Positions 37,470-46,940 of a DNA stretch of 64,000 nt are shown here, in pieces (the first letter of the stretch is position 1; every line of letters begins with the position of its first letter). Both the position numbers and the translations under genes were made by a program. The notes beneath the pieces are model-generated. The model did no database searches and was not told the origin of the DNA. It saw only the letters and a program-made list of their open reading frames with translations. The DNA is from Dyadobacter jejuensis (GTDB taxonomy: Bacteria; Bacteroidota; Bacteroidia; Cytophagales; Spirosomataceae), in NCBI RefSeq assembly GCF_003149085.1, contig NZ_QGDT01000016.1:47698-111697 (forward strand), in the 5' to 3' direction.

Positions 37470-37892
37470 ATGAAAAACTTAAAAATTGGCGTATTGATGT
37501 TAACACTGGCGCTGGCCAATCTGTCGTGCCGGCAAGAAGCTTCCTTACAACGTGATTTGGAGCTTACGGGTAGTTGGAAGCTGGAGTCCATCGTAGAGGA
37601 TAATGTACAGATGCCCGCCACCAACAACCAACTCGTGACGAGTATGGTATTTAAGGATAAGGGGGAGTTGGAGGCCCGTACCGCTTCTAATTTTATTAGT
37701 GGATATTACGAAACTGGCCAGCAGAATACCATGCAAATTGCCGGTGGAGGCACCCAACGCACAGAAACCGCCTGGGGCGAACGGTTCATTAATGCCCTGC
37801 CAGCCATCGATCATTACGAGCTGAAACCCGATCGGTTAATCTTGTACTATCAAAATACCAATCAGCTTATCTTTAGCAGAATGATTCAGTGA
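37470..37892 (+). CDS. Small lipocalin-like lipoprotein
   Basis: A 140-residue exported protein. The start is the ATG at 37470, giving a signal peptide with lipobox LANLSC (Cys about 20); an upstream in-frame codon at 37419 would bury it. The mature part begins LELTGSWKLESIVEDN, the opening pattern of Bacteroidota lipocalin-like proteins, and ends in beta strands (DRLILYYQNTNQLIFSRM). Its ligand and role are unknown. Confidence 0.7.
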   Translation: MKNLKIGVLMLTLALANLSCRQEASLQRDLELTGSWKLESIVEDNVQMPATNNQLVTSMVFKDKGELEARTASNFISGYYETGQQNTMQIAGGGTQRTETAWGERFINALPAIDHYELKPDRLILYYQNTNQLIFSRMIQ

Positions 37893-38023
37893 CCCCTGAA
37901 GGAGCGAGAGCGCTGAACTTTCAAAATTAGCCGGATCAATTTTTATTCATCATTTATCAATTCCCATTTCGTTTAAAAGGATAATACTGTGTACCATTGT
38001 ATTTTGAAATAAAAAATCGAAAT

Positions 38024-38860
38024 ATGAAATATGGTATGAATCTCCTTTTGTGGGGAACAGAAATTGACGATCGCTTCTTCCCCACCTTGGAATTGATCAA
38101 GGAAATAGGCTTCGATGGGGTGGAAGTACCGGTTCATCATAATAAACCGGAGCATTGGTTCAAATTTCGCGCCAAATTAGATTCATTAGACTTGTTATGT
38201 GAGACAGATACCTTTTGTGGTGCTGAGCATAATTTAATTAGTCCCGATGCCAACGTCCGTAGACGGGCCGTTACCTACCTTAAAGGATGCTTGGACTGTT
38301 CGTTGGTGCTGGGGGCCTCCAAGCTGATGGGGCCACTGCACTCGGCCTTAGGCACTTTTACCGGAAATCCGGCTACCGAGTTGGAATGGAACTATGCCGT
38401 AGAAGGGATCCGAGAGGTGGCCGACTACGCCGAGTCTTTGGATATCGTCCTTGGAATGGAGTACCTCAACCGGTTTGAGCTCTACCTGACCAGCAGTACC
38501 CAGGAGCTATTAGATTTCGTTAAGGCGGTCAATCATCCCAACTGTCGGGTGATGTTCGATACCTTTCATGCTAATATCGAGGAAAAAAACGTGGGCGATG
38601 CCATTCGATTGGCCAAAGACCAGATTACTTTTATCCAGCTTTCGGAGAACGATAGGTCTACCCCTGGGGCAGGGAATGTGGATTGGGATGGCGTCTTTGC
38701 TGCCATTAAGGAAATAAACTACGACGGATGGCTTAGCATAGAGGCTTTCGGTCTCAAACTCCCCGCCGCCAATATATGGCGTAAAATGTACCATAACGAG
38801 CATCAGTTGATGCGGGAAGGCCTAGCCTTTATAAAGGCGGGTATGATGGATAAAGCTTGA
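38024..38860 (+). CDS. Sugar phosphate isomerase/epimerase (ketose 3-epimerase-like TIM barrel)
   Basis: A 278-residue cytoplasmic TIM-barrel enzyme of the D-tagatose/D-allulose 3-epimerase group. Expected metal-site segments are LGMEYLNRFE (Glu), VMFDTFHANIEE (Asp and His) and LSIEAFG (Glu). The fourth ligand segment reads FIQLSENDRSTPGAG, with Gln where well-studied epimerases have His. The ATG at 38024 starts the first beta strand (MKYGMNLLLWG); a longer frame is unsupported. It converges on the GH125 gene. The actual sugar is unknown. Confidence 0.85.
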   Translation: MKYGMNLLLWGTEIDDRFFPTLELIKEIGFDGVEVPVHHNKPEHWFKFRAKLDSLDLLCETDTFCGAEHNLISPDANVRRRAVTYLKGCLDCSLVLGASKLMGPLHSALGTFTGNPATELEWNYAVEGIREVADYAESLDIVLGMEYLNRFELYLTSSTQELLDFVKAVNHPNCRVMFDTFHANIEEKNVGDAIRLAKDQITFIQLSENDRSTPGAGNVDWDGVFAAIKEINYDGWLSIEAFGLKLPAANIWRKMYHNEHQLMREGLAFIKAGMMDKA

Positions 38861-38896
38861 AATAAAGCGACTACTACTGCGAATCTTAGCCCAATA

Positions 38897-38930
38897 CGTT
38901 TCGGACTTGTGTTCCCACAAGCCCGAAACG
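38897..38930. terminator. Bidirectional hairpin between convergent genes
   Basis: CGTTTCGG-A-CTTGTG and CACAAG-C-CCGAAACG form a 14-pair stem with one mismatch and a TTCC-type loop. It lies between the epimerase stop (38860) and the GH125 stop (38937). The T tract is weak. Confidence 0.6.
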
Positions 38931-38936
38931 TGCTGA

Positions 38937-40367
38937 TTAATAGATTTTCTGAAGGAGCTGTGGCCTTTCTGTTTCTAATTTCAATAATAATTCTCCAAAC
39001 AGGGTGTTAACCCATGCAAACCACTTTCTAGTGAAATGAGCCGGGTCGTCCTTATCAAAAGACTCGTGCATAAAGCCGGTATGGTTATGAGTAGCCTTTA
39101 AGAGGCTCAGTTGCGCCCCGATCTCATGGTCGCTGGTGGAGGTGATAGCCCGGGCAATAATTCCCATCGGCCAGATCTGGTCAACCAGCGTATGCGGGCT
39201 GCCTAGACCTTCTCCCGCTTTTCCTTTGAAAAAATAAGGGTTGGACTCACTGAAGGCAAATTTCCTGGTATTCTGATAAATGGGATCATCTTCCCTAACA
39301 GCGTCCAGATAGGGCATACTTACCAATCCGGGGATGCCGGCGTCGTCCATTAAAAGGTAGTTTCCGAAACCATCGACTTCGAAAGCGTATATATCTCCAA
39401 ATTGAGGATGGGCATATACCCCATATTCTTTAACGGCCTGCTCCACCTCCTGAGCAAAGTCGGTGAAGGCTTGGGCTAGTTTGGCATCCTTGCCCATAGA
39501 AAGGAGCATTTCGGATAATTGGCGGAAGGAAACCACCGCAAACAAATTGGATGGGATCAGGAAGGGGTATATGGTAGCGTCGTCGGAAGGCCTAAAGATA
39601 CTAGCAATGAGTCCATTGGGCTTGATGGGGTTGCCGTAGCCATTGCCCGGTACGGTGTCGGTAGACCAGGCCGTTTCCCTACCGAACCGATAGGGCCCCC
39701 GGTCGTGCTTGCGCTGCTGCTCCCGGCAAGTTTGTAAAATGAGCCCGACGGACTTTTCCCAATCGGAATCAAATGGAGTTTGGTCCCCGGTGATTTTCCA
39801 ATAATGGTAAGCCAGCCTCACTGCATAGCACAGGGAGTCGATTTCCCATTTCCTTTCATGCAACATGGGCTTCATGTCGGTGATGTCCTTGGACCATTCG
39901 CTCTCCTTGGGCCGATCGTAAAAGGCGTTGGCATAAGGGTCTATATTGATGCAGAAGGTTTGACGGTTAATCAATCCCGCTACCATCTTCTTGAGCGGGA
40001 CATCTTCCTGTAACAGGGGTAAGTAAGGCCATACCTGGGCGGTACTGTCCCGTAGCCACATGGCATCGATATCACCCGTTATCACGAAGGTGTCGGGCTT
40101 ACCGTTAATTTGCTTATGATGTACGGTAGTATCTATGGTATTGGGAAAGCAGTTTTCAAACATCCAGGCAAGTTCTGGATCCTTTATTTTTTTCTTCATC
40201 CTCTCGATGGTACGCTCCACCGCTTGGCTGGTGAATTGACGTTCGGCCGGCGCCGTACGTACGGTAGGATACGCTCCTTGGTATCCCGATCCAAACCCAA
40301 GCTGGGCTATGGAAATACCTGCCCCAGCCAAGGCACTCGTTTTAATAAATTCCCTTCTATTGATCAT
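38937..40367 (-). CDS. GH125 exo-alpha-1,6-mannosidase
   Basis: A 476-residue exported metal-independent alpha-mannosidase of glycoside hydrolase family 125, trimming alpha-1,6-linked mannose from N-glycan- or mannan-type substrates. A twin-arginine-type N-terminus (NRREFIKTSALAGAGISIA) directs export. The family signature FVITGDIDAMWLRDSTAQVW lies about residues 95-115. WSTDTVPGNGYGNP and YFFKGKAGEGLGSPHT are further active-site segments. Length is typical. No SusC/SusD genes are nearby. Confidence 0.92.
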   Translation of the reverse strand: MINRREFIKTSALAGAGISIAQLGFGSGYQGAYPTVRTAPAERQFTSQAVERTIERMKKKIKDPELAWMFENCFPNTIDTTVHHKQINGKPDTFVITGDIDAMWLRDSTAQVWPYLPLLQEDVPLKKMVAGLINRQTFCINIDPYANAFYDRPKESEWSKDITDMKPMLHERKWEIDSLCYAVRLAYHYWKITGDQTPFDSDWEKSVGLILQTCREQQRKHDRGPYRFGRETAWSTDTVPGNGYGNPIKPNGLIASIFRPSDDATIYPFLIPSNLFAVVSFRQLSEMLLSMGKDAKLAQAFTDFAQEVEQAVKEYGVYAHPQFGDIYAFEVDGFGNYLLMDDAGIPGLVSMPYLDAVREDDPIYQNTRKFAFSESNPYFFKGKAGEGLGSPHTLVDQIWPMGIIARAITSTSDHEIGAQLSLLKATHNHTGFMHESFDKDDPAHFTRKWFAWVNTLFGELLLKLETERPQLLQKIY

Positions 40368-40853
40368 GGCATGGAAGTTTTTAATTTATTTTAAAAAGGC
40401 AAGTTACTGTTTTTTTTAGAAGGTTCCAGATAGGGGAATAAGAAACCCACCTGACGGACCCTTGGGAATGGAACGCGACAAGCCTAGTCCTGGACCGATT
40501 CAGGTAGGTGAAGGACTGGAAAGAACCTTATTGTTTCCATCAAATGAACGAGGTCCGCGATAGAGGAGTCAAGTTAGGTTCCAGTCCATCATTTTTCCCT
40601 TATTTATAGTTCAGTCGATCGGATCTGGGTCGTTTGAAGAAAATACTGGAACGGGCTCTTCTGTGCTGTTATTGATACGAAAAATGTAATTATTCTGATT
40701 TTGTATCAAAATACGATTAGTACTTATCAAAACATGTTTTGAAATTGGTATTTTTTGAGGTTAAAATTGTAACCTAAAGTTGTGTGCCTTATATCGCCTT
40801 AGGAAGGAGATTGGAAAGGTGCTTGTAGATGGATATTCACATTTTATTATCTC
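40368..40853. promoter_or_regulatory. Divergent intergenic region with operator-like palindromes
   Basis: TCAAAACATGTTTTGA (40727-40742) is a perfect 16-bp palindrome. About 40 bases upstream, TTGATAC ... GTATCAA (about 40673-40708) forms a second inverted repeat. GGTTAAAATTGTAACC (about 40758-40773) is a third, imperfect one (14 of 16), next to a TTTTTTG and TAAAGTTG pair that could be a promoter. These precede the oxidoreductase/ThuA operon and look like binding sites of a dimeric regulator. No gene is seen in the 486 bases. Confidence 0.5.
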
Positions 40854-42002
40854 ATGATGTCTCAACAGATCAATATTGCCCTTGTGGGTTTGGGCTTTGG
40901 AGCCGAATTTATTCCTATATACCAAAAGCATCCTCATGCGCATATGTATGCCATATGCCAACGTACCGAATCGAAGTTAAATGCGATTGGCGACCAATAT
41001 GGGATAGCAGTTCGCTACAGCAGTTTCGACGAACTATTAAAGGACCCTAAGGTAGATGCCGTACATATCAACTCTCCCATTCCTAACCATGCCGAGCAGA
41101 CCTTAAAAGCGCTTAGGGCGGGTAAGCATGTGGCCTGTACCGTTCCTATGGCTACGAGTGTGGCCGATTGTCTGGAAATAGTAAGGGCGGTCAAAGAAAC
41201 CGGGAAACAATATATGATGATGGAGACGGTGGTGTATGCCCGTGAATTTTTATTTGTAAAAGAATTGTACGAAAAAGGAGAGCTCGGAAAGATTCAGTTT
41301 TTGAAAGCCAGCCATCAGCAAGATATGGAGGGGTGGCCCGACTATTGGCCTGGTCTTCCGCCCATGCATTATGCCACGCACTGTGTAGGACCGGTGGCGG
41401 GTCTATTGCGTTTGGAGGCCGAATATGTGTCTTGCTTCGGGTCTGGAACCATCCGTGAAGATCTGGCGAGTATTCATCAGTCACCTTTTGCCGTCGAGTC
41501 GGCCCATATCAAATTTAAGGATAGCGATTTGTCGGCCCAGGTGTACCGCTCCCTGTTCGACACTGCCCGGCAGTATCGGGAGAGTTTTGAGGTATATGGC
41601 AGTGAGAAGTCCTTCGAATGGCCTTTAATAGAAGGGGAGCAACCCGTAATTCATAGTGCTAAGAAACCAGAAAATGAAATTCCGGAGCGAGTGCCCACTC
41701 CAGACTATGCGCATTATCTGCCCGAAGAAATCCGGGAATTTACCGGGCACGGGGTATATGATTCGGACGAAACGCATTTGTCCTTCGTACAGGGTGGGGG
41801 ACATGGAGGATCGCACCCCCACTTGGCACACGAGTTTATTTCTGCCTTATTGGAAGGGCGGGAGCCTTTCCCTAACGCCATTCAGTCGGCCAATTGGACT
41901 AGCGTAGGGATACTGGCGCATGAGTCGGCACTTAAGGGCGGGGAGATTGTCCAGATCCCCGATTTTAATGAGGTTTATAAAGGTAGAGTCATACATTTAT
42001 GA
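40854..42002 (+). CDS. Gfo/Idh/MocA family oxidoreductase
   Basis: A 382-residue NAD(P)-dependent sugar or polyol dehydrogenase. The Rossmann motif is ALVGLGFGAEF (residues about 9-19). The usual EKPxA active-site loop reads CTVPMATS (about 95-102), so the common Lys is absent, as in some lineages. It has no export signal and is presumably cytoplasmic. It is followed after 61 bases by the large ThuA fusion gene; together they suggest oxidation or reduction of a keto-sugar. ATG codons at 40854 and 40857 are both possible. Confidence 0.88.
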   Translation: MMSQQINIALVGLGFGAEFIPIYQKHPHAHMYAICQRTESKLNAIGDQYGIAVRYSSFDELLKDPKVDAVHINSPIPNHAEQTLKALRAGKHVACTVPMATSVADCLEIVRAVKETGKQYMMMETVVYAREFLFVKELYEKGELGKIQFLKASHQQDMEGWPDYWPGLPPMHYATHCVGPVAGLLRLEAEYVSCFGSGTIREDLASIHQSPFAVESAHIKFKDSDLSAQVYRSLFDTARQYRESFEVYGSEKSFEWPLIEGEQPVIHSAKKPENEIPERVPTPDYAHYLPEEIREFTGHGVYDSDETHLSFVQGGGHGGSHPHLAHEFISALLEGREPFPNAIQSANWTSVGILAHESALKGGEIVQIPDFNEVYKGRVIHL

Positions 42003-42063
42003 GGGTTAGCAGGGCTGCGGATGTGGTCTCTGCTCCCATCATCTTTATTATATAAATACAAGG

Positions 42064-45000
42064 ATGAAGCACATCTTAATTCATATATTGCTTGGGCTGG
42101 CCCTTTTTGGTTGCGCCCAATCTAAGTCGGGCCAGCAGGCCATTCAGAGTCGGAGCGTTGCTGTGGAAGGACGCCGTTTGGAGGTTTTGTTTTTGGGCGA
42201 TACCCTTCAACACCATAAACCAGCTGAGCGCTTACCCCAATTGATGGCTGCCCTAGGACCTAAGGGGATTAATTTTACCTATACCGACCGGTTAGAGGAT
42301 TTAAATCCCAAGACTTTGGCACAATTCGATGCCCTAATGCTCTTCGCTAACTGGGACGAAATAGCTCCCCAGCAGGCCGAGGCACTTTTGGACTTTGTGG
42401 CTGGCGGCAAAGGGTTTATCCCGGTACACTGCGCTTCTTATTGCTTTAGAAATAACGAGGCCATAGTCAAACTTATCGGCGGACAGTTTTGGCGACATAC
42501 CTGGGATACCATTCAGCCGGTATGGAAGCAGCCGGGGCATCCAGCCATTGCCGGGGTGAAATCTTTCAAAACGATCGATGAAACCTATTTGCATACCAAA
42601 CTCCAGCCCGATAATGTCGTTTTGACCGAGCGTATGGTACAGGACGATCAGAAAAAAGATAAGCCTGGCTTAGAAAATGAACCCTATACCTGGGTGCGTA
42701 CGCATGGGAAAGGACGGGTGTTCTACACGGCTTATGGGCACGACGAGCGCACTTGGGCCAATCCCGGATTCCAAGCCTTGCTAGAAAAGGGTATCTTATG
42801 GGCGGTCAATGAGGAGGCTAGACAAGCGCATCAAAATTTGAATCCACAACCCTTCACGTATCGGCCCGCCAAATTGCCCAATTATGAGCAGCGGCCAGGT
42901 CCTCAGCTTCAACAGCTGCCCCTGTCGCCCGAAGAGTCGGTAAAGCATATCCAAGTGCCAGTAGGCTTTACTTTAGAGGTTTTTGCCCACGAGCCCGACG
43001 TGATGCATCCCATAGCCATGACTTGGGATGAAAAAGGACGGCTTTTTGTGTTGATCACCAAAGATTATCCCAACGAAAGAAAGGATATGGGTGGAAGTGA
43101 CTATATCTTGATCTGCGAGGACACCGATCAGGATAGAAAAGCCGACAAATTTACCCGCTTTGCCGATGGACTGAGCATCCCCACGGGACTGGTATTTGCC
43201 AATGGCGGACTCATCGTTTCACAGGCCCCTCATATGCTTTTTTTGCAGGATACCGATGGCGACGACAAGGCAGATGTTAAACGTATCTTGTTCTCGGGCT
43301 TCGGCACTGGAGACACCCATGCCGGTCCCTCCAACCTTCACTATGGCTTCGACAACTGGGTGTATGGGTCAGTAGGTTATTCTGGTTTTAAAGGAAAAGT
43401 AGGGCAAAGCGACTCCTTGAATTTTGGTCAAGCGCTATTTAGATTCAAGCCCGACGGTACTGATATGGAAATAGTAACTAAAACCTCGAATAATACCTGG
43501 GGACTCGGATTTAATGAAGCTGGCGACTTGTTTGGCTCTACAGCCAATAACTCACATGGATGGTATAGTGCTATTCCCAATCGATACTTTGGTAAGAGCA
43601 AGGTCGATAACGGAGGACGGAGCACCGACACCCATAAAGACATGCAGCCCATCACAGAAAAGGTTCGCCAAGTCGATGTTTTCGGGGGATTTACCGCCGC
43701 TGCAGGTCATAATTTCTACACGGCTCGTGCTTACCCCAAAGAATATTGGAATCGCGTAGCCTTCGTCTCAGAGCCTACCGGGCATTTGCTGCACCGGAAT
43801 ATCATGGTGAAAAAAGGGACTGATTTTGAAGATAAGTTAGGTTTTAACTTATTGGCCGGGGCCGACGAATGGGTTTCTCCCGTATTTGCTGAGGTGGGTC
43901 CCGATGGTGCCGTATGGGTCGCCGATTGGTATAGCTTTATCATCCAGCACAATCCCACCCCTGCCGGAATGGAGAATGGACAAGGGAATGCCTATGAAAC
44001 CGATCTACGCGACTATACTCATGGCCGCTTGTACCGGATTTCTTGGAATGAAGCCCCCGCCTATCAACCGATCTCACTGAGCAAGGACCGGCCCGAGGAG
44101 TTGGTGTATACCCTACGAAATACCAATATGCTATGGCGTAGGCATGCCCAGCGCTTGTTGGTGGAGCGGAATAGGAAGGATGTCGTTCCGGCCCTACTAG
44201 CCTTGGTTAATAATCAGCGTGTCGATGAACTGGGTTTGAATACCGCAGCCATCCATGCATTATGGACTTTGGAAGGGCTTCAGGCCGTCTCCGATCCTTC
44301 TGTTTTGCCTGCCATCAAAGAGGCCTTGAAACATCCTAGTGCCGAGGTACGTAAAACGGCACTGAAGGTGATACCCAAAACGGCTGACACCGGTAAGACC
44401 CTGTTGGCGATGGACCTGTTGCACGATCCATCACCTGTTGTGGTATTAAACACGTTATTGGCTTTTATAGATATTCCCCTTACCAAAGAAACGGGAGATG
44501 CCGTCCTGGCTTTAATGGACACCTATCCCGATGCTCAAGACCGCTGGATGCCCGATGCATTCGCTGCCATTATGAATGCCCATAACGGTGCGCTAAGAAA
44601 TCGGTATTTGGACAGTAGGGTAGGGCGATCCGAAATGAAGGAAACGAAAAAGGCTGGCTCCGCCATGGATCATAGTACCATGCATCATGCTGAGGCTGTA
44701 GAATCAGGAATTAAGGTTCAAGGTGCTGCAGAGCTGGCCATTACCGATATCCGTATAGAACCTTCCGAACCCTATATTAGAGAGTATGCGAGGGTGGTCG
44801 TGGAAATCGCCAATCAAGGCAGTGTGGCCGTTGAGAAAGGCGTTGTCCCGGTCGTAAACGTGAACGTGAAAAGTCGATCCATCAATACCAACTACATCAG
44901 TAAGAAGCTGGATCAGGGCCTAGCACCAGGAGAAAAAGTATTGCTTACCGAAGGCAATAATGGTCCTTGGAGGAGTACTTTTGGCTTTACTTCCGATGAG

Positions 45001-45786
45001 GCGGGGCCTGTTACTGTGTCGGCTAATATCGATATGGATAATGTGGTACCTGAGAAGGAGGATTTTAATAATAATAGTTTCAGCAAAACCTTCGAAGTGA
45101 AGATGTTGGATCAGCTGGCCGATTTTGCCCTAGAAAGATGCCTTCGCAGTTATACATCTTATGCATCTGGAGCCGAAGTGCTGGCGGTATTAAAGAGGGT
45201 AAATAACCTGGACCCTGCGGCAAAAAATGCCGTTTTGAGAGGTATCCTGAATAACTGGAACCCCAAACGGGTGGAAAAGGCCGGTGAAGAGGATAAAACT
45301 TGGCTGGCGCAATCGAAAAATATGGTGACGGCCGATCTGACTGGCAGGTACACTACTTTCTTGGAATCCTATGGGATAAAAGAAATAGTGGAGGTAGATC
45401 CTAATATTCAGATCGTAACCATCAAAGCCATTCGGGAAGAGATGAAGTACGACGTAACGGATTTTGAAACCGTGGCTGGGAAAACGGTAGAAATCATCTT
45501 TGAGAATCCCGACGCCATGCAGCATAATATTGTTTTTGGAAAGCCTCAGTCCACACCCATAATAGGTGCGGCTGCCGACAAAATGATTACCGACCCCAAA
45601 GGAGCAGAGAAGAACTATGTGCCCAATATTCCTCAGATCATCGCGGCCTCTCCTCTGGTAAATCCGGGTCACACCTATCGCCTGCGTTTCGTGGTGCCCG
45701 ATCTTCCTGGCGACTATCCTTTTGTATGTACTTTTCCTGGCCACTGGAGGCTGATGACCGGGGTGATGCGGGTACTGAAAGAGTAA
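42064..45786 (+). CDS. ThuA / PVC-type dehydrogenase / HEAT / CARDB / cupredoxin lipoprotein
   Basis: A 1240-residue exported lipoprotein (lipobox LFGC, Cys17). Domains in order: ThuA-like (about 35-260); a six-bladed propeller of the membrane-bound dehydrogenase type (about 295-670; VPVGFTLEVFAHEPD, GPDGAVWVADWYSF); HEAT-like repeats (about 680-860); a Met/His-rich linker MDHSTMHHAEA (from 868); a CARDB-like beta-sandwich (about 895-1010); and a C-terminal cupredoxin. The cupredoxin has type 1 copper ligands His1154, Cys1222, His1227 and Met1231 in the azurin spacing C-x4-H-x3-M. Relatives usually end in a haem c domain; here there is no CxxCH. It is probably a periplasmic sugar or glycoside oxidoreductase passing electrons to copper. 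Confidence 0.88.
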   Translation: MKHILIHILLGLALFGCAQSKSGQQAIQSRSVAVEGRRLEVLFLGDTLQHHKPAERLPQLMAALGPKGINFTYTDRLEDLNPKTLAQFDALMLFANWDEIAPQQAEALLDFVAGGKGFIPVHCASYCFRNNEAIVKLIGGQFWRHTWDTIQPVWKQPGHPAIAGVKSFKTIDETYLHTKLQPDNVVLTERMVQDDQKKDKPGLENEPYTWVRTHGKGRVFYTAYGHDERTWANPGFQALLEKGILWAVNEEARQAHQNLNPQPFTYRPAKLPNYEQRPGPQLQQLPLSPEESVKHIQVPVGFTLEVFAHEPDVMHPIAMTWDEKGRLFVLITKDYPNERKDMGGSDYILICEDTDQDRKADKFTRFADGLSIPTGLVFANGGLIVSQAPHMLFLQDTDGDDKADVKRILFSGFGTGDTHAGPSNLHYGFDNWVYGSVGYSGFKGKVGQSDSLNFGQALFRFKPDGTDMEIVTKTSNNTWGLGFNEAGDLFGSTANNSHGWYSAIPNRYFGKSKVDNGGRSTDTHKDMQPITEKVRQVDVFGGFTAAAGHNFYTARAYPKEYWNRVAFVSEPTGHLLHRNIMVKKGTDFEDKLGFNLLAGADEWVSPVFAEVGPDGAVWVADWYSFIIQHNPTPAGMENGQGNAYETDLRDYTHGRLYRISWNEAPAYQPISLSKDRPEELVYTLRNTNMLWRRHAQRLLVERNRKDVVPALLALVNNQRVDELGLNTAAIHALWTLEGLQAVSDPSVLPAIKEALKHPSAEVRKTALKVIPKTADTGKTLLAMDLLHDPSPVVVLNTLLAFIDIPLTKETGDAVLALMDTYPDAQDRWMPDAFAAIMNAHNGALRNRYLDSRVGRSEMKETKKAGSAMDHSTMHHAEAVESGIKVQGAAELAITDIRIEPSEPYIREYARVVVEIANQGSVAVEKGVVPVVNVNVKSRSINTNYISKKLDQGLAPGEKVLLTEGNNGPWRSTFGFTSDEAGPVTVSANIDMDNVVPEKEDFNNNSFSKTFEVKMLDQLADFALERCLRSYTSYASGAEVLAVLKRVNNLDPAAKNAVLRGILNNWNPKRVEKAGEEDKTWLAQSKNMVTADLTGRYTTFLESYGIKEIVEVDPNIQIVTIKAIREEMKYDVTDFETVAGKTVEIIFENPDAMQHNIVFGKPQSTPIIGAAADKMITDPKGAEKNYVPNIPQIIAASPLVNPGHTYRLRFVVPDLPGDYPFVCTFPGHWRLMTGVMRVLKE

Positions 45787-45823
45787 CCGAGGGGCAGGAG
45801 TACAGGACTGAAATGGTTTTTTT

Positions 45824-45880
45824 GGGTCGCTGGTTGATAGCTGATATTAAATCTACTATCAACCAGCGATCCTTCTTTTG
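45824..45880 (+). terminator. Strong terminator after the ThuA fusion gene
   Basis: A 17-pair stem, GGGTCGCTGGTTGATAG with CTATCAACCAGCGATCC (one G-U pair), closes a 15-base loop and is followed by TTCTTTTG. It starts 38 bases after the stop codon. Confidence 0.8.
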
Positions 45881-45982
45881 TGGTAGAATGGGGCTGTATG
45901 GCCTTATTTCTTATTCGCTATAGTACATCAATTTGCTAAAAACTTCCGTTATTACTTCTAGAGATATGATTAGTATTGTAAT

Positions 45983-46864
45983 ATGAAAGTAATACCCTTC
46001 ACCATTCCCGTTGTTCAGAATTGTACCCTTGTAGTGCAGCGGCAAAAGTTACATTATTATTATCCTCATCTTCATCGGCATCAAGAAGTTCAGCTGGAAT
46101 ATGTGCTGAAAGGGAGTGGTATCCTCATTGCAGGGAATTATATGCAGCGCTTTCAGGCCGGTGATATCTATTTGATAGGGGCCAATCAAGCGCATATGTT
46201 TAAAAGCGACGAAGGGCACTTCGTGGCAGGTCTTGCGCCAGAGGTCGACTCGCTTTCTGTATTTTTTAAAATCGAAGCCTTGCAACATACCCTCCTGGCT
46301 TTGCCTGAAATGGAGGAAGTGCGGAGGTTGTTACTGAATAGTCATAATGGATATCAAGTTCCGGAAGAGAACGCCTCGGTGGTGCAGCATACCATGCTTC
46401 AGCTGAGCCAAGAGTCCGAAAACCTCAGGATAGGGACTTTTATTCGACTCTTACAGCAGCTATCTAGGCTGGGCCCTAAGCCATTGGCCAGCTTTAGCAG
46501 CGTAGACACCCTATCGGAGGCCGAAGGCAGTCGTATGGATAAGATTTTTCAGTTTATGGTAGGCAATCATCATCGCCATATTGCCCTCTCCGAAATCGCC
46601 GAAGTGGCTAACTTTACACCTCAGGCATTTTGCCGATACTTTAAAAAGCATACCGACAAGACTTTCGTGTCTTTCTTAAACGAGATCAGGGTCAAGGAAG
46701 CCTGTAAGCTCATTGTATCTGGAAGGCACGAGGGCTATGCCGATATTGCGTTTAGGGTCGGCTTTGAAAATGTCACCAATTTTAACCGTGTTTTTAAGAA
46801 GGTTGTGGGGCAAGCGCCAGGAATTTATTTTCATCAGTTTCAGGCCTCCCACCGAACGCAGTAG
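45983..46864 (+). CDS. AraC family transcriptional regulator with cupin domain
   Basis: A 293-residue regulator of the same layout as the one at 36282. The cupin sensor (about 25-110) includes YPHLHRHQEVQLEYVLKGSG and FQAGDIYLIGANQAHMF. The C-terminal double helix-turn-helix (about 190-290) reads FTPQAFCRYFKKHTDKTFVS and DIAFRVGFENVTNFNRVFKK. It follows the oxidoreductase/ThuA genes after their terminator and may regulate them. Confidence 0.92.
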   Translation: MKVIPFTIPVVQNCTLVVQRQKLHYYYPHLHRHQEVQLEYVLKGSGILIAGNYMQRFQAGDIYLIGANQAHMFKSDEGHFVAGLAPEVDSLSVFFKIEALQHTLLALPEMEEVRRLLLNSHNGYQVPEENASVVQHTMLQLSQESENLRIGTFIRLLQQLSRLGPKPLASFSSVDTLSEAEGSRMDKIFQFMVGNHHRHIALSEIAEVANFTPQAFCRYFKKHTDKTFVSFLNEIRVKEACKLIVSGRHEGYADIAFRVGFENVTNFNRVFKKVVGQAPGIYFHQFQASHRTQ

Positions 46865-46940
46865 AGGAGCCAAACCGCCGCCCCTATCGGTAGCTCTCCT
46901 TGGCATCTATGAAATCGCATGAGCCCGATTCGCTGCTATT

